Positions 33,428 through 45,195 are shown, numbered from the stretch's first letter. The stretch is 64,000 bases of DNA from Combretum micranthum (GCA_024138025.1 JAMXBD010002737.1:103269-167268); one strand, 5' to 3'. Notes: generated from the sequence alone by a model not told the origin. Numbers and translations: made by a program.

Positions 33428-33645
33428 TCTTCCCCATTTTGATGAGGGAAAACTACTATGAAAAAGCTTTTTGAAAACTTCTCTCCCCTTCAATAAATGC
33501 TCCACCATATTTTTACAATACCAGCAGTAGATAAAAGAGCTTTTGATTAGTTTACCAATCATACAATTTTCTCCCCCCTTAATCATCCAATGTTTGCACA
33601 TTTAATTCCATTTTTTAAAAAATTATACCATTATTTCTCCCCTTT
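33428..33645 (-). promoter_or_regulatory. Multiplied polypurine tracts of the Sirevirus-like element
   Basis: Four purine tracts on the minus strand before the 3' LTR: AATGGGGAAGA (about 33428-33440), AAGGGGAGAGAAGT (33477-33490), AAGGGGGGAGAAAA (33567-33580) and CAAAGGGGAGAAAT (33632-33645). One tract primes plus-strand synthesis; several in a row are a described Sirevirus trait. Confidence 0.75.
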
Positions 33646-33814
33646 GACTTCATCAAAAGGATTTATACAATAGAGAGAGAGAGAGAAAAAGTAGGAGAAA
33701 TAGGCATAGTAAGTAGGCATATAAGATATTTAATAAGAGATTAATGCAAAAGTTCACATTATTAGCTAAACAAAGAATTTTACACATAAAAACATCCATA
33801 AATAGATAGAATGA

Positions 33815-34978
33815 CTAGGGAGGAGGAGGAGGAGGACGAAGATGAATGGTATAAAAATGATCCATAAAGCCTCTCATATTAGAACCAAAGGTCTGAAAGT
33901 TTGAGCGAAGACTAGAGATATGGGTCTTTATAGTATCAATTATGGTGTCCATATGCTCTCGAAACTGCTGCCATGAGGAAATAGAGGTATTGGGAGCAAA
34001 GGAACCGGTAGGTAGAGTTGGAGGCACATCATCACTAGAAAGATCTGTATCTACACCAGAACTAGGTAATAGAGCACTGCCTCCAACAAAAGGCTCTAAA
34101 GGCTTCTTTCTTACCCATCTCCCATTTTGTCTTTTCCAAGACCCCAAACTAATGGCATTGAAGGTGAAGGTAGGAACCTGAACATGGTGAGTCTCGGTAT
34201 GGAACTTGATACCTTTGTTCCTTAATAATTGAGTAATTGACATGTTGCTTTTAGAATAGCCTGAGCAGGCTTGTTGGTCACATTCTTGAAAGTCTTAAAA
34301 ATCATATCAAAGAAGTGAATCTTATCTCCTTTGAGAATATAACCATAAGCCATAGATCTTGTTGGGTCACTGTAGTCTGTTGTCCCTTGTGTGTTGCATA
34401 ATTATTTGTCAAAAACTGATGAATAACTCAATGCTTAAGAGATAATTTCGATGAATAGAGATTGTGCGGTTCGTGCCAAGTTGCACCCATGTTGGCCACG
34501 GTGAACAACTCCTCATAATACTAAGCCCCATCAAAAGTACCGGGCATCCTAATGCTAGTAACATCCACTCCAATCAAGCTACAAATATCTAAACGTGAAA
34601 TCTCAAGTCTTCTACCATAAAGATATGAATACATCATATGTCTCACAAAATTTGAACTATGAAACCTAGACTCCGTCCTAATGCCTAAACTCCCATCTAC
34701 CTCTAGATAATCAGTTAAATTATAAAAAAAAGTCTAACAGCATCCTCTTTGACTTCAGCAGGAAATCTCATAGTATCTAAGATATTATACAACATAGTTT
34801 CAGTCATTTGACAAATTCTAAAGTATTGTAAGGCATCAATATTGTAATTTCTACCTAGATCAATAGGAAGATCTCAAAAAAGAGAATACCTACCTAAATG
34901 CTTTTGTGATGAGAATAGAAATCCATCAAGTGATGGTGGAGCAGGTGGTGCACAGCTTCTAGTAGTTCTTGGAGGCAT
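33815..34978 (-). pseudogene. Additional 3' ORF of the Sirevirus-like element (plant transposon-protein-like)
   Basis: Starts MPPRTTRSCAPPAPPSL at 34978. A TGA stops it after about 35 codons, and the same frame continues (DLPIDLGRNYNIDALQYFRI; MRFPAEVKEDAVRLFF). A frame change leads to FVRHMMYSYLYGRRLEISRL and SLIGVDVTSIRMPGTFDG. A last open stretch (34243-33815) starts MSITQLLRNKGIKF and ends in a Pro run. Its place after RNase H is that of the extra ORF of Sireviruses. The arrangement (VRLFF, then S.LIG, then PGTF) resembles the plant 'putative transposon protein' domain also suspected in the hAT element at 17 kb. Function is unknown; env-like roles have been proposed for such ORFs but nothing here shows a membrane protein. 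Confidence 0.6.
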
Positions 34979-35270
34979 ATTTAAAAAAAATCCAGAAGAG
35001 AGAGAAAGAGAAGCAATGGAGAGAGAAACATGAGAGATAGAGAGAAAGAAGATGTGAGAGATGGTGGGGAAGAGGATAGACGAGAAGGATAAAAAGGTTG
35101 AGAGATTTAAAAAAAATTGAGATATTTTAGGAAGAGACGACGGAAAAAAGGAGAGAACGAGCATGAAAGAGAGAGAAGAAATAGAGTGAAATAACAAAAG
35201 AGATAGAGACAGATATATATATATATATATATATGCATGTGAAAAACAATTATTGGCAAGCCAGTGCATG
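34979..35270 (-). promoter_or_regulatory. TA-rich and CT-rich leader upstream of the extra ORF
   Basis: On the minus strand a (TA)n run (35213-35236) is followed by about 230 bases of strongly CT-biased sequence leading to the ORF start at 34978. This resembles a TATA region plus pyrimidine-rich plant leader, or alternatively a splice-acceptor tract. A second (TA)n run lies at 35443-35471. The role is inferred from composition only. Confidence 0.4.
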
Positions 35271-35599
35271 GAATACTAACAAGTCAGTCTTAATGAAATT
35301 TACATCTAGTGTCAAACGAGGGTCCGATTGAGCCTTTAATGGACCCTTTAATCACATAATTGCAAGCCAGTTAATGCGATACCGATGAACCAGTCTATGA
35401 CAAATATGCAGCATTCAAAAACAGAACATTTCAAAAGCAGATCAAATATATATATATATATATATATATGCAAGCATTATATTTAATAGCTTGTTTAGCC
35501 CAAAAACAAGTTCTAGATTAACTTAACTCAATAATATTTGTACTCATCTTACTTGATTATGCCCAATAATATTCGTAAAGTGAAAATGTCTAATTTTGA

Positions 35600-36900
35600 T
35601 ACGCTTGGTCCTTGAGTGTTGAATTAGATTTTTTGTTAAGTTTATATTACTTGTGCTATCACAATGAATTGGAACATTTTCATATTTTAAGTATAATCAA
35701 GCAAGATTTGTTTCATCCATAAAACTCGTGCACAACAGCTACCAATAGCTATATACTTAGCTTCGGTAGTTGAAAGTGCAATCGAAATTTACTTCTTTGA
35801 GTGCCAAGATGTTAGTGAGTTTCCAAGAAAGTAGCATGTGCTACTTGTGCTTTTCCTATTTATTTTGTACCCAGAAAAGTCAGCATCAGATATCCAATTA
35901 AATCAAAAGATGTAAATTTTGGATACTACAAGTCAATTTCAATCATACCTGCAAAATAACTGAATATGCATTTTACTACATCCAAGTGAGATTCTTTTGG
36001 GCAAGATTGAAATCATGTACACACACACACACAAAGAACATGATATCAAGTCTTAAAGCTATTAAATATAGCAAACTACCTATTATGCCGTTATAAAGCT
36101 TTTCAAACACATTTTTTCCATTTTCATTTTTGTCAAGTTTTATGCTTGTACTCATAGGTGTTAGTCTAGTTTTGCAGCTATCCATTTTAAACCTTTTCAA
36201 CAGATCTTTTGTATACTTTGATTCATTTATAAAATGTTTCATTTTTATATTGTTTTATTTGAAAACCAAAAAAATAATTGAGTTCTCCCATCATATTCAT
36301 TTCAAATTCATTCTTCATGGATTCAACAAATTCATTTATAAGACTCATATTAGTAGCTCCAAACACAATATCTTTCACATAGATTTGCACAATCAATGCG
36401 TTTGACTTGTGATTTTTGATAAAAAGAGTTGTGTCAATTTTTCCTCTAGATAAAACTTGTCTAAGATGAAGCTACTGAATCTTTTACACTAAGCTTTAGG
36501 AGCTTACTTGATATTATAAAGAGCTTTGTTCAATTTAAAAACATGATCGGCGAATTCATTATTTTCAAAACCTGTTGGTTGCTCTACATAAATTTCTTTT
36601 CTTATAAAACCATTTAAGAAAGCACTTTTGACATCCATTTGAAAAAGAGTAAAATTCTTGAAAACAACAAATGCCAAATGCATTATTGTAGATTCTTGTC
36701 TAGCAATCAGGACAAATGTCTTATCAAAATCTATGCCTTCTTCTTGATTATAACCTTTTGTAACTAATCTAGTCTTGTTTCTTACTATTATACCAAATTT
36801 ATCAAGCTTGTTTCTATATACCCTTTTGGTTTCAATAATAGGTCTATTTTCAGGTCTAGGAACTAATTTCGAAACATCGTTTCTTGTCAACTGGTTTAAT
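35600..36900 (-). pseudogene. Ty1/copia reverse transcriptase and RNase H
   Basis: Reverse-transcriptase start with the linker VTKGYNQEEGIDFDKTFV (36890-36504) and FQMDVKSAFLNGFIRKEIYV, VEQPTGFE, LNKALY. Then a later segment (36242-35976) with LKRFKMDSCK and KLYNGIIGSLLYL, followed by RNase H remains (about 35900-35680, the copia EAEYIA-type region). Many stops and frame changes; a (CA)n run at about 36017-36031 has replaced part of the coding sequence. Confidence 0.88.
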
Positions 36901-37149
36901 TCTTCTTGTATAACATTTATCCAAATTTCATCTTTTAAGGCTTCTTTAATATTTTTAGGTTCAGTTTATGATAGAAAGATAAGATTACTCATATTACTTA
37001 AAGATGATCTTGTTTGTACTCTATTAGAAGATTCACCAATTATTATATCTTTTAGATGTGATTTTGCATATTTCCATTCTTTAAGTAGATTATGATTATC
37101 AGATTCATGCACAACATCTACTTTATGTTCATTATCAATTTTATTGTTA

Positions 37150-37970
37150 TTTTCAAGAGAAAATCTATTTTAATCAACACTGACGGCATCCACATCATCA
37201 TTTGAGCATAAATTATGCAAGGAATCATCAAAAGTAACACGTATGGATTCTTCAAAAACTAAAGTTCTTTTATTAAACACTCTATATGCCTTTCTTGTCA
37301 AAGAATAACCTAAAAAGATTCCTTCATCACTTTTAGCATCAAATTTAGCCACTTGTTCTTTTCCATTGCCAAGAATGTAAAATTTAGTGCTAAAAGGAAG
37401 AAAATAATATATGTTAGGTCTCTTTCCTTTTCAAAGCTCATAGGAAGTTTTCTTGAGAACAGGTCTTATAAAAACACTATTTGATATATTACAAGCAATA
37501 TTTATAGCTTCAGCCCAAAAATATTTTAGCAAATCGTTTTCACATAATATGGTTCTAGCCATTTCAATTAAAGTTCTGTTTTTCCTTTTAGCTACACCAT
37601 TTTGTAGTGGAGTTTTAGGGGATGAAAAAGTATGTTCAATGCCATATTTATTGCAAAATTCATCCATTTCATAAATTTCAAATTCTCCCCCATAATCACT
37701 TTTTTTAAATATATACAATGTTTAGAGTTTTTTTCATTTTGGATTTTCTTGCAATATCTAAAAAAGACATGGTTTGTTTCATCTTTAGATGCAACGAAGA
37801 AAGTGCATGTGTATCTAGTGAAATCATCAACAATAACCAATATACATTTTTTACCTCTCAAACTTAAAGTTTTAGTAGGATCAAATAAGTTTATATGCAA
37901 TAGTTTTAATAGCCTAGTGGCGGAAACAACGTCCTTAGACTTAAGAGGAGACTTAGTTTGTTTTTCTTAT
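37150..37970 (-). pseudogene. Ty1/copia integrase
   Basis: Catalytic core in two frames: LFDPTKTLSLRGKKCILVIV and VDDFTRYTCTFFVASKDET with the first Asp (37900-37592), then SDYGGEFE with the second Asp, and SSPKTPLQNGVAKRKNRTLI with the Glu position changed in PLQNG-V-AKRK (37718-37431). The C-terminal part (37352-37170) has DEGIFLGYSLTRKAYRVFN. A frameshift lies near 37700. It shows the element type clearly but is not translatable. Confidence 0.9.
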
Positions 37971-38499
37971 TGATATGCTTGACAAATCTTGTCCTTTTGA
38001 AAATTTTATTTTTGGTAAACCTTTGATAATATTCTTTTTAACAAGTTTTGAAATAACATCCATGCTAGCTTGTCCCAATTTTTATGCCATAGCTAACTAT
38101 AGTCATTTTGGGAATATAAATAGGTTTCATTTGATGATTTAAAATCATCTAAATTGATTTTATAAATATTCTTTGTCTATATCTTTCAAAATGAGTTGGT
38201 TATTTTCAATTCTTTCAATAGAACATCCATTGGCAAGGAATATTACTTTAAAATCATTATCACACAATTGACTAACCTAAGCAGATTATGTTTCAAATAA
38301 TCAACAAGTAGTACATTTTTAATAATTAAATCTTTGTCTATGAGAATGTCACCTTCACCAAGAATGGTTAATTTTTCGATTGACTCCAAAGGTAACACTC
38401 CCTTAATCTTTCAATTCTAGCGATGTGAACTTGGATACGTCTTCAGTCATGTGTTTAGAACAGCCGCTATCCAAGTATTATTTGTTGTTGCCACTTGAA

Positions 38500-40230
38500 G
38501 ATCCTTGCAAAACAAATTATTATTTCTTTGGTACTCATTTGAGTTTGGGTCCTTTTTGGTTAGGTGGAACAATAACCTCTCTTTTAAGAAACCAAACCAA
38601 CTTGTTTCGATGGTTCATATGCATTGTTTTTCTTATTGCAAAATTGTGTGCAATGTGACTAGATTTGCTATAGTAATTACATGTCCCATGAGTAGCTTTT
38701 ACAAAAGGAGTTTTGTGAGACTTACAACTACTTTCTCTATAGCCAATTCCATGTTTATTTGAGTTGCACCTTTGATTTCCAAGAAGTGTGTTTAAATTCT
38801 TTTTACCATTTGTAAATTTGGCTATAGTAGCTTTTGAATCATCTAAGTTAGCCTTTAACAATATATTTTCACTTTTAAAATTTTCTAGCTTCTTTATGAT
38901 TTCATCACTACTACTACCACTACGTTCAGAATTGTCATTATTTTTTTAAGATTTTAACCTCATTATCCAACAAATCATTTTCAATTATTAATTTCTCATT
39001 GATTTCCTTCAATTCATTATTTTTGCTTTTCAACTTTTTACACTTATTGTTCATCCTATCATTTTCTAATTTCATACTATTTTATTTTTTCAAGCAAATT
39101 TTCATTTTCAGAATTAATCTCTTTATGCTTGATTTGAAAATTTTTGAGCTCTTCTCGTACTTCTGTTATCAAAGATTTGAGCATATTGTTCTTTTTCTCT
39201 ACTTAAGCTAATTTACAGTATACTTTATCATACAATTCAGCCTAAGAAGGAGAAGAGGGGGAAATTACCTTATCATCAAGTGTCATAAAGAATATATTCT
39301 CATATGTCACTTGAGTCGTCATCACTCCAAGTGGTTATGAGTGCTTTTTTCTTTCGGTTCCTTTATATGCCTTTTTTAGCAGTGAACAATGCTGTTGGAT
39401 GTGTCCAGGGTTATGGCATTTGAAACAAGTCATTACATCCTTCTTATTATGTCTAGATGAGCTACTATCCTTGTCTACTCTTTTTTACTTCAAGCTAGGC
39501 CTCATAAACTTCTTAAGCTTCTTAGCTAGCAAAGCAAGTTCCTCATTTTCATCATTATCATCATCGCTAGAATCATGTTTTGTGGCTTTTAGGACAATTG
39601 CCTTCTTGTTAGATTCCTCTCCTTGCTTTTTGATGAGCTCATAGCTTTTGAGCGCTCCAAAGAGTTCGTCCTTGCTTATAGCACTTAGGTCTCATGCTTC
39701 TTCTATGGTAGTTCTTTTTGCTTCCTGATCCTTGAGTAGTGATATGAGAAGTTTAGAATTTATTTCCAAGTTACTAAAACTCTTCTCCAGTACACTCAAG
39801 GGGTTTATGATATTAATGAATCTATTATGCATTTCATCCATTGATTCATTAGGAAGCATTTTGAAATTTTCAAATTGACCACATAAAAGACTTATTTTTG
39901 AATATTGAACTCTAGAAGTTCCTTCATAAGTCTTTTTCAATTAATCCCATATTTCTTTAGCAGAATTACATGTACATATTTTATTGAAATCGCTTTCATT
40001 TAGCCAATAATGCAAAATATTCATAGCAATTTCATTCAAATCTAATTTCTTCTAATCATTTTTTATTATAATATTTTTTTCCTTCTATTTTTAAAGGCCC
40101 ATTTTCTATGACATTCCAAATTCATCTGTTTTGAGTTTTAAGAAAAATTTTCATCTTGCACTTCCAATATGGGTAGTTACCCTCACTTCAAAGCTGTAGT
40201 CTATTTATAGCTTACCCCTCTAGGAATCTT
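38500..40230 (-). pseudogene. Ty1/copia gag with CCHC zinc knuckle
   Basis: The gag core (39940-39692) reads YEGTSRVQYSKISLLCGQFE, FKMLPNESMDEMHNRFINII, the copia gag (UBN2-type) signature. A perfect CCHC knuckle, CFKCHNPGHIQQHC, lies at 39427-39386. A second, degraded knuckle-like segment (CNYYSKSSHIAHN) is at about 38720-38680, with Cys lost. The stretch between is a low-complexity linker with stops; the gag-protease junction is not clear. Confidence 0.8.
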
Positions 40231-40290
40231 AGTACATTAGATGTCATGATCTTTACTCTATCATGCAATTTAAGCATAGAAAAGATAGAG

Positions 40291-40307
40291 AGTGGTTCTG
40301 ATACCAA
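40291..40307 (-). other. Primer binding site of the Sirevirus-like element
   Basis: On the minus strand TTTGGTATCAGAACCACT begins at the inner edge of the 5' LTR. It matches the initiator Met tRNA-type primer site (TGGTATCAGA). Confidence 0.85.
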
Positions 40308-40308
40308 A

Positions 40309-41327
40309 TGAAAACACACTATAAAATACTCAGGGGTGGGGTGGGTGAGGGTGAAAGGGGAGTAAATTGAGTATTTGACCAAGAATGCACAAACAAATAC
40401 TTGTTATGCAATGGTTCAATTTTAGTTTTGACAACAGCAGATATCGTAAAGTAAAATGATATGAGAAATAAAAGAGATAAAGATTGAGAAAATTAGTTAA
40501 GATTTAACGTGTAGTTTCACCCACTTCTTACTCTCCGTGATTATCAAATACCTCCAATCGAAGACTTCACAATCATGTTATTTATCACTAAACAATCATG
40601 CTCAAGTTGAGCTATACATGTTTTTACAACACTTAAGGAAATAAAATATTTCCTTCACTCACTAGATGCTCTTTTATATAATACAAGAATAGTAACAGAG
40701 CACTAAATAGATTTTCTCTCTTTTACTTAAGATTTACAAATAATGAGCAAAAGAATAAAAATTAAGTAAGAAAACTAGATTTATTTATTTGCAAATGAAA
40801 GCTCACAAAACTTATTTGAATCTCCAAGTTAAAGAGTATTTATAGTTTTCAAAGATTTAAATATCCGTTGGAGATAACGTCTATCAAACGGCGACAATTA
40901 ATGCACGCAACGGTCAGATTTAATCATCCACTGGTTCGCTAGTCCAGCATTTGTGATCTTTGTGCCTTGTAGTTTTATCTCGTCACACTTTGGATGTTGG
41001 ACTTAACGGTCTCTGTAATTTGATCTATTGGACCGGCTCACCGGTCTCATATACACTAGCTTGCCAATGTGAAGAACACATATGTCGCGCCCTAAGGTTT
41101 TATCTCTTCACGCCTTTTATTGCGTCTTGATTTAAGGCTCGACTACTTGTTTTACTTGAAAGCACTAAATCGGCTCGCCAGTGCTATACCTGAAACTAGT
41201 AACACAATATATATACATAACACATATTTCTATGTTCATATTCTAAAATTTATGTGAGTGTGTTTTAAAAAATCTTTTCATAATTTTTTCTCATCAAAAT
41301 CATATTTAAAAATAATTAATTTTAACA
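40309..41327 (-). repeat. 5' LTR of the Sirevirus-like element
   Basis: 1019 bp, paired with 32430-33426. A G-rich stretch near its plus-strand start (40330-40363) is longer than in the partner and is a polypurine-like expansion. Confidence 0.9.
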
Positions 41328-41962
41328 TTTTGCATGTAACTAAGTTAATATTAAATTCTTTATTTTCATCATTAATTTAAAGTTTTATTAGTACAGTAAA
41401 TAAACCTACAGTTTTCACAAACAAATTTATATTAGTTGTAGAATCTTACAATTTTACGTTTTGATTATACGAATCTCCCAGCGATTCTAGGTGGAAACTC
41501 AAGTTTGACGATCATAACAGATGGTTCCAATAGCAAGTATTATGATGATTTGGGGTATGAGACTAACTTTAAGGAATTAATGGATGACCTTAGTGATTAG
41601 GATCATGACTCTCATATTATCTTTATTCAGTTACTTGTTTTATTTTCAAAAACTTGTCTTATCTTTTGGGACTAATTGTGAGTCTTGGACTAGTATTTGC
41701 GTTTTAGTGCCTTCCAAGCATCTTTTTACAATTATTGTCTCCTATGGATGTTTATGGAGACTTTTGAAACTGATATTACCAGAAGCCATCTTTTATGATA
41801 GGTTTGCTCATGGAAGTTGCTTTTTTTTTTTATATTTGTACAAATTACATTTCCATTATATCATTTGAAGTTTTTTAAATATAATTAAACAATTTCAAAA
41901 GTATTAAATTTGTTGGCAAACGAATTAGATAAACTAGTCTTTTAGGTTTGCCTTAGCATATA

Positions 41963-42014
41963 ATGCTCCAATACGTGGTGAAACTAGATACGCTTTCACC
42001 GCTAATTGGAGCAT
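41963..42014 (+). repeat. 3'-proximal hairpin of LTR E3
   Basis: ATGCTCCAAT (41963-41972) pairs perfectly with ATTGGAGCAT (42005-42014). Inside it GTGGTGAAA (41975-41983) pairs with TTTCACCGC (41994-42002), one wobble, giving about 19 pairs in all, four bases before the LTR end. Confidence 0.8.
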
Positions 42015-42194
42015 GACAGATTCTTTTAAGGGCTTTATTCATAAATAACAAATATTTTGTTGAGTCTTACACATTGTATATCATATATATATATATATAT
42101 ATATATATTCATAAATATCAATAGATTTTTAACATATATCGCAATATATTATTTGCAGTTTTGTTAGAAACAATATATTTCATGATTGCATCAT

Positions 42195-42985
42195 GTGTAG
42201 GCATCTCCATTCTCTAGGGTACAGGTCATGTCCCAAACCCACCAGGTCTAGTTCTCAAAATATAAGACTCAAAACTGCTCCCATCATGGGTGATGCGAAT
42301 TCCTACCCATGGACCGCCAAGTCTAGGCTAGGTTCGGTCCAAGTCTACTTGCCACCTTTTTGTTTTATTATTTTTAATTAATAAAGAAAAAATATTTTTT
42401 AATTTAAAATAAAAATTCAAACATAAAATATAAATTGAGACAAATAATATATTACTCTTTAACCTATTTCTCATTTCAAACTATCAAGGATGTCCAACTA
42501 TTTATATAGAAATATTAGCAATATAGGATTACATTAATACTCTAATGGAGTAGAGTTTACAAAAAAAAAAAAAAAGAAAAAAAAAGAAAAAGAAGGAAGT
42601 CTCACACAGTATTTAAAAGTGGGATTACTCTCGTAAAGGAACTCTGTATAAAGCATAGGATATGTTCTTAAATTATATTTATTATAAGTGTTGTGAATAG
42701 ATAATAATTTCTATTCATATAAAAAAGTCTAAATATTAAATATTATTTTTGAACTTTTTCTTACTTTATATTTTATTTTTTCTTTATTTCTTACATTTAT
42801 AATAATTAATACATATTTATTTTATATATATTTTAAAGAAATATAGGGCCGTGTTGGACTTGTCAAGTCCATGGGTTTTTCCAGTAGACTCGGCTAGGAC
42901 CTCTGGACCATGACGGGGTGAGTCCACAAACAAACCTGACATAACTAGGTCAGGTTGGGTATTGGTTTGAAATTGACCCTTAGAG
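42195..42985. mobile_element. Probable diverged non-autonomous DNA element
   Basis: Two GC-rich ends around an AT-rich centre. The left contains GGTCATGTCCCAAACCCACC and CCCATGGACCGCCAAGTCTA; the right contains, in inverse sense, CCCATGGACTTGACAAGTCC and GTCCTAGCCGAGTC. The inverted arrangement of repeated ggtcc/gactt words recalls hAT subterminal regions. The exact ends and target duplication were not identified. Confidence 0.4.
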
Positions 42986-42989
42986 ATAT

Positions 42990-44867
42990 TTAGCCATGTG
43001 TGCTAAAGGAATCTTTTTCTAGTTCACAAATAACCAATATTATTTGACAATTATTCATTTATGTTAGATTTATCTATTTCATATGGTTACATTGTTTTGT
43101 TTGAAGCATATGAGATTAGGGTTTATTTAAGTTTAGTATCCTTTCTTTATTAGCATTTATTTCTTAATTTCATAAATTTGAAAATTTCAATGTTTCTTTA
43201 TCTTTACATAATTGATATTTCATACAATATAACATATATAAAACAATAGGAACTAAACCACACTTACAATGCGATTATCACTTGTTGAGGATTAACTTCC
43301 CAGTAGTCTGAATAGAAGATCATCGTTGTACTAAAAATTCAAAATAGAGCATCAACATTTCAGGTTGTTAAAATGAGATATCAATGTATTATTAAGTAGT
43401 TCAAAAGATAATCTCATCATTAACATATAAATATGGTACATTTGTTCCATTTAACGGCATTATAACAGTTTCGTAACAAAATCACCACATGAACACATAG
43501 TATAATGTTGGTCTCTATTTTAAGCATTTGAAAATTGGAGACTCTTTTCAAACATGATCTTAAGCATTGGTCCTCACTTGTAATTTTTTTTTTTCCAATT
43601 ATATCATTTCACAATGTTAATCATAATACGAACAATTGATTGCAATATAAATCTTTTTCGGTTTGGTTGGATTTGCATATTTAAGAAAAATTGTAAATTA
43701 TTTCAGGCATCTCGATACAGAACTACGTACCGGAGGACTTGTATTTCGCAATTGAACTCAAAACCGTTGTAAAGTGTTAATTGATGGTAAGATAAAATTC
43801 TACCCGCTCCGTGGAACCTCCATAAATACTATGAAGGTGCTTTTACATGATTATACATAAAAATCTACTCATTACTCATACTTGTTTGAATTGTAGGATT
43901 TTTATCAGTATCGAATTTGTACTGATAATTTATCGATATCGGTTCAGTATTGATTCGATTTGATTAGTCTATGAATAAAATTATTAATTTTTTATTGATA
44001 TAACATTTGTATCGATTCAATATCAACTCGGCTTGAAATCAAAATCAAACCTACTATCCAAACTGTTTAGACTTAAAACGTAGAAAATTCCTTTTTAGCC
44101 TACTCTACCACCAAAAAACTGTTACTGGTGCTTTGTTGGCTTAAAGGACTTATCAATTTAATAAGTCGTGTCAAATCAAAGGCCAGACCAACTTCATACA
44201 AGGGAAAATTAGAGATGATTGCCAAAGCTAAAGGATTCCACTGATAATTTTTATAAGATAAATCAAATGATTTTAGGTAAACCATAATTCAAGTGTTTGA
44301 ACTTATATGAAATACAAGGTTATTAAACTTGCAATTTCATCAATAATTTGAATGTATAAAATTTGTTGAATTGTAAACTTGTAAAATCTTACATTTAAAT
44401 TTGCATTTTACCATAAGTCTATATATAAATGATTTTTTTTTAAATTTCGATAAGCCTCATAAAATCATAGACTTATAAAAACATATGAGTTTTCCCGTTA
44501 AATCTCTTGAATTAGATTCTTTTGATCATCCGACTACAATTCTCTGGAGTCTGTGATCTACAAATCATCTCGTTCGCATCTCATATAGTAAGATCCAAAA
44601 AGGTAATGAACAACAATGAGCTTTTTTGAATTATATCATAGTCTGTTTATTCATTTTACACTTGTATGTTTGGGTCTAAATAATTCTTGTGCGTTTAAAA
44701 CTTAGTTATTAGCTAGTATCCCTATATATAAATAGTTGCAAGCCCAAAATTGGTCCTCCTTTAATTTTGATTTGTATTAAACCCAATCGATCTAATAGTA
44801 CTAGACAACAACATATGTGGGAAAAAAGCAAAAAAAAAAAAAAAAAAAAAAAAAAGGTTAAAGAAAG
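42990..44867. other. AT-rich spacer, no gene supported
   Basis: About 1.9 kb of AT-rich sequence with a poly-A/G tract at 44830-44855. A short frame at 44285-44100 (minus) reads LKSFDLSYKN but is too short to call. Nothing else was recognised. Confidence 0.35.
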
Positions 44868-45170
44868 TTCTGGTAAATTGACGGATGACCTCGTCTTGCT
44901 CGTTATCACCAAGTCACCATCCTTGAAAAACAAGCAAACCCTTCGCTTTAGAGATGACAAGATGTCCAATTAAACTTATTGCCGGAGACCTGTGGTCTAA
45001 GTCTATTGGAAGACGATGCTAGCAGTCATGCTTTATCATGCAGTATACAACCAAAAAATCAGCCAATCGTTTTGCTGTGAAACCTCACATTAATATCAAT
45101 TATGATATTTTCCATTGTCGCACGTAAAAAAAGATACATATATCGTATTCTTATTTAAAATTTTATCAAC
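44868..45170 (-). promoter_or_regulatory. Metalloproteinase-type upstream block, orphan copy 2
   Basis: Close match to 12068-12420 (AAATTGACGGATGAC, ATGTCCAATTAA, GACGATGCTAGCAG, AATCAGCCAATCGTTTTG, CATTGTCGCACGTAAAA in both or nearly so). No metalloproteinase coding remains could be recognised to its left, so the gene body is deleted or diverged beyond recognition. Strand given as for the intact gene. Confidence 0.55.
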
Positions 45171-45195
45171 ATCTACTTAGTTGTTATATGATATG

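Larger units (their letters stand above)
32430..41327 (-). mobile_element. Sirevirus-like Ty1/copia retrotransposon (8.9 kb, both LTRs)
   Basis: Complete in structure, dead in coding. LTRs 32430-33426 and 40309-41327 begin TGAAAACA and end TTAACA in plus orientation. The target duplication is GTTTG (32425-32429) and TTTTG (41328-41332), one mismatch. On the minus strand the order is 5' LTR, initiator-Met-type primer site, gag with CCHC knuckle, integrase, reverse transcriptase, RNase H, an additional ORF, repeated polypurine tracts, 3' LTR. Integrase before reverse transcriptase makes it Ty1/copia. The extra 3' ORF and the repeated polypurine motifs point to the Sirevirus (SIRE/Maximus) lineage. 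By eye the LTRs differ at roughly one base in eight to ten in their first 250 bases, so the insertion is old. Confidence 0.9.
31735..41518. mobile_element. Non-autonomous DNA transposon (about 0.88 kb) inside E3, itself split by a Sirevirus
   Basis: The left end GATATGATTGCCAAACTCAC is the imperfect inverse of the right end (reverse complement GTTATGATCGTCAAACTTGA). Left portion 31735-32429, right portion 41333-41518. Internal words such as ACGAGTTTACGAGTTGATG and GACTCGCGATTTTA recall a common plant non-coding repeat type. A clean target duplication was not found, so the superfamily is open. Its presence explains why E3 is longer than E4 in this region. Confidence 0.55.
28256..42018 (+). mobile_element. 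Solo LTR E3, split by nested insertions
   Basis: Relative of E1, E2 and E4. It starts TGCAATATCCC (compare the E4 start TGAAATATCCC) and ends GAGCATGACA; the flanks are CATTC (28251-28255) and GATTC (42019-42023), a target duplication with one mismatch. Homology to E1 and E2 is clear around 31080-31560 (AGTGACATATTTG, GGTAACCGAGCGG, GCAAATGGTATT, GTTTACGTTTACGGGATTGG) and 41530-41600 (ATTATGATGATTTGGGGTAT). After subtracting the DNA transposon and the Sirevirus inside it, the LTR is about 4 kb, near the 3.8 kb of E4. The left border rests on similarity plus an imperfect duplication and is less certain than the right. Confidence 0.7.

Noticed and set aside
35000..35269. Minus-strand frame extending the Sirevirus extra ORF upstream into IYIYIYLSLS
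   Set aside because: It is translated (TA)n and CT-rich leader; the credible start is the Met at 34978.
44100..44285. Short minus frame with LKSFDLSYKN, possible leucine-rich-repeat protein fragment
   Set aside because: Only 61 codons, one weak repeat-like motif, no further repeats nearby.
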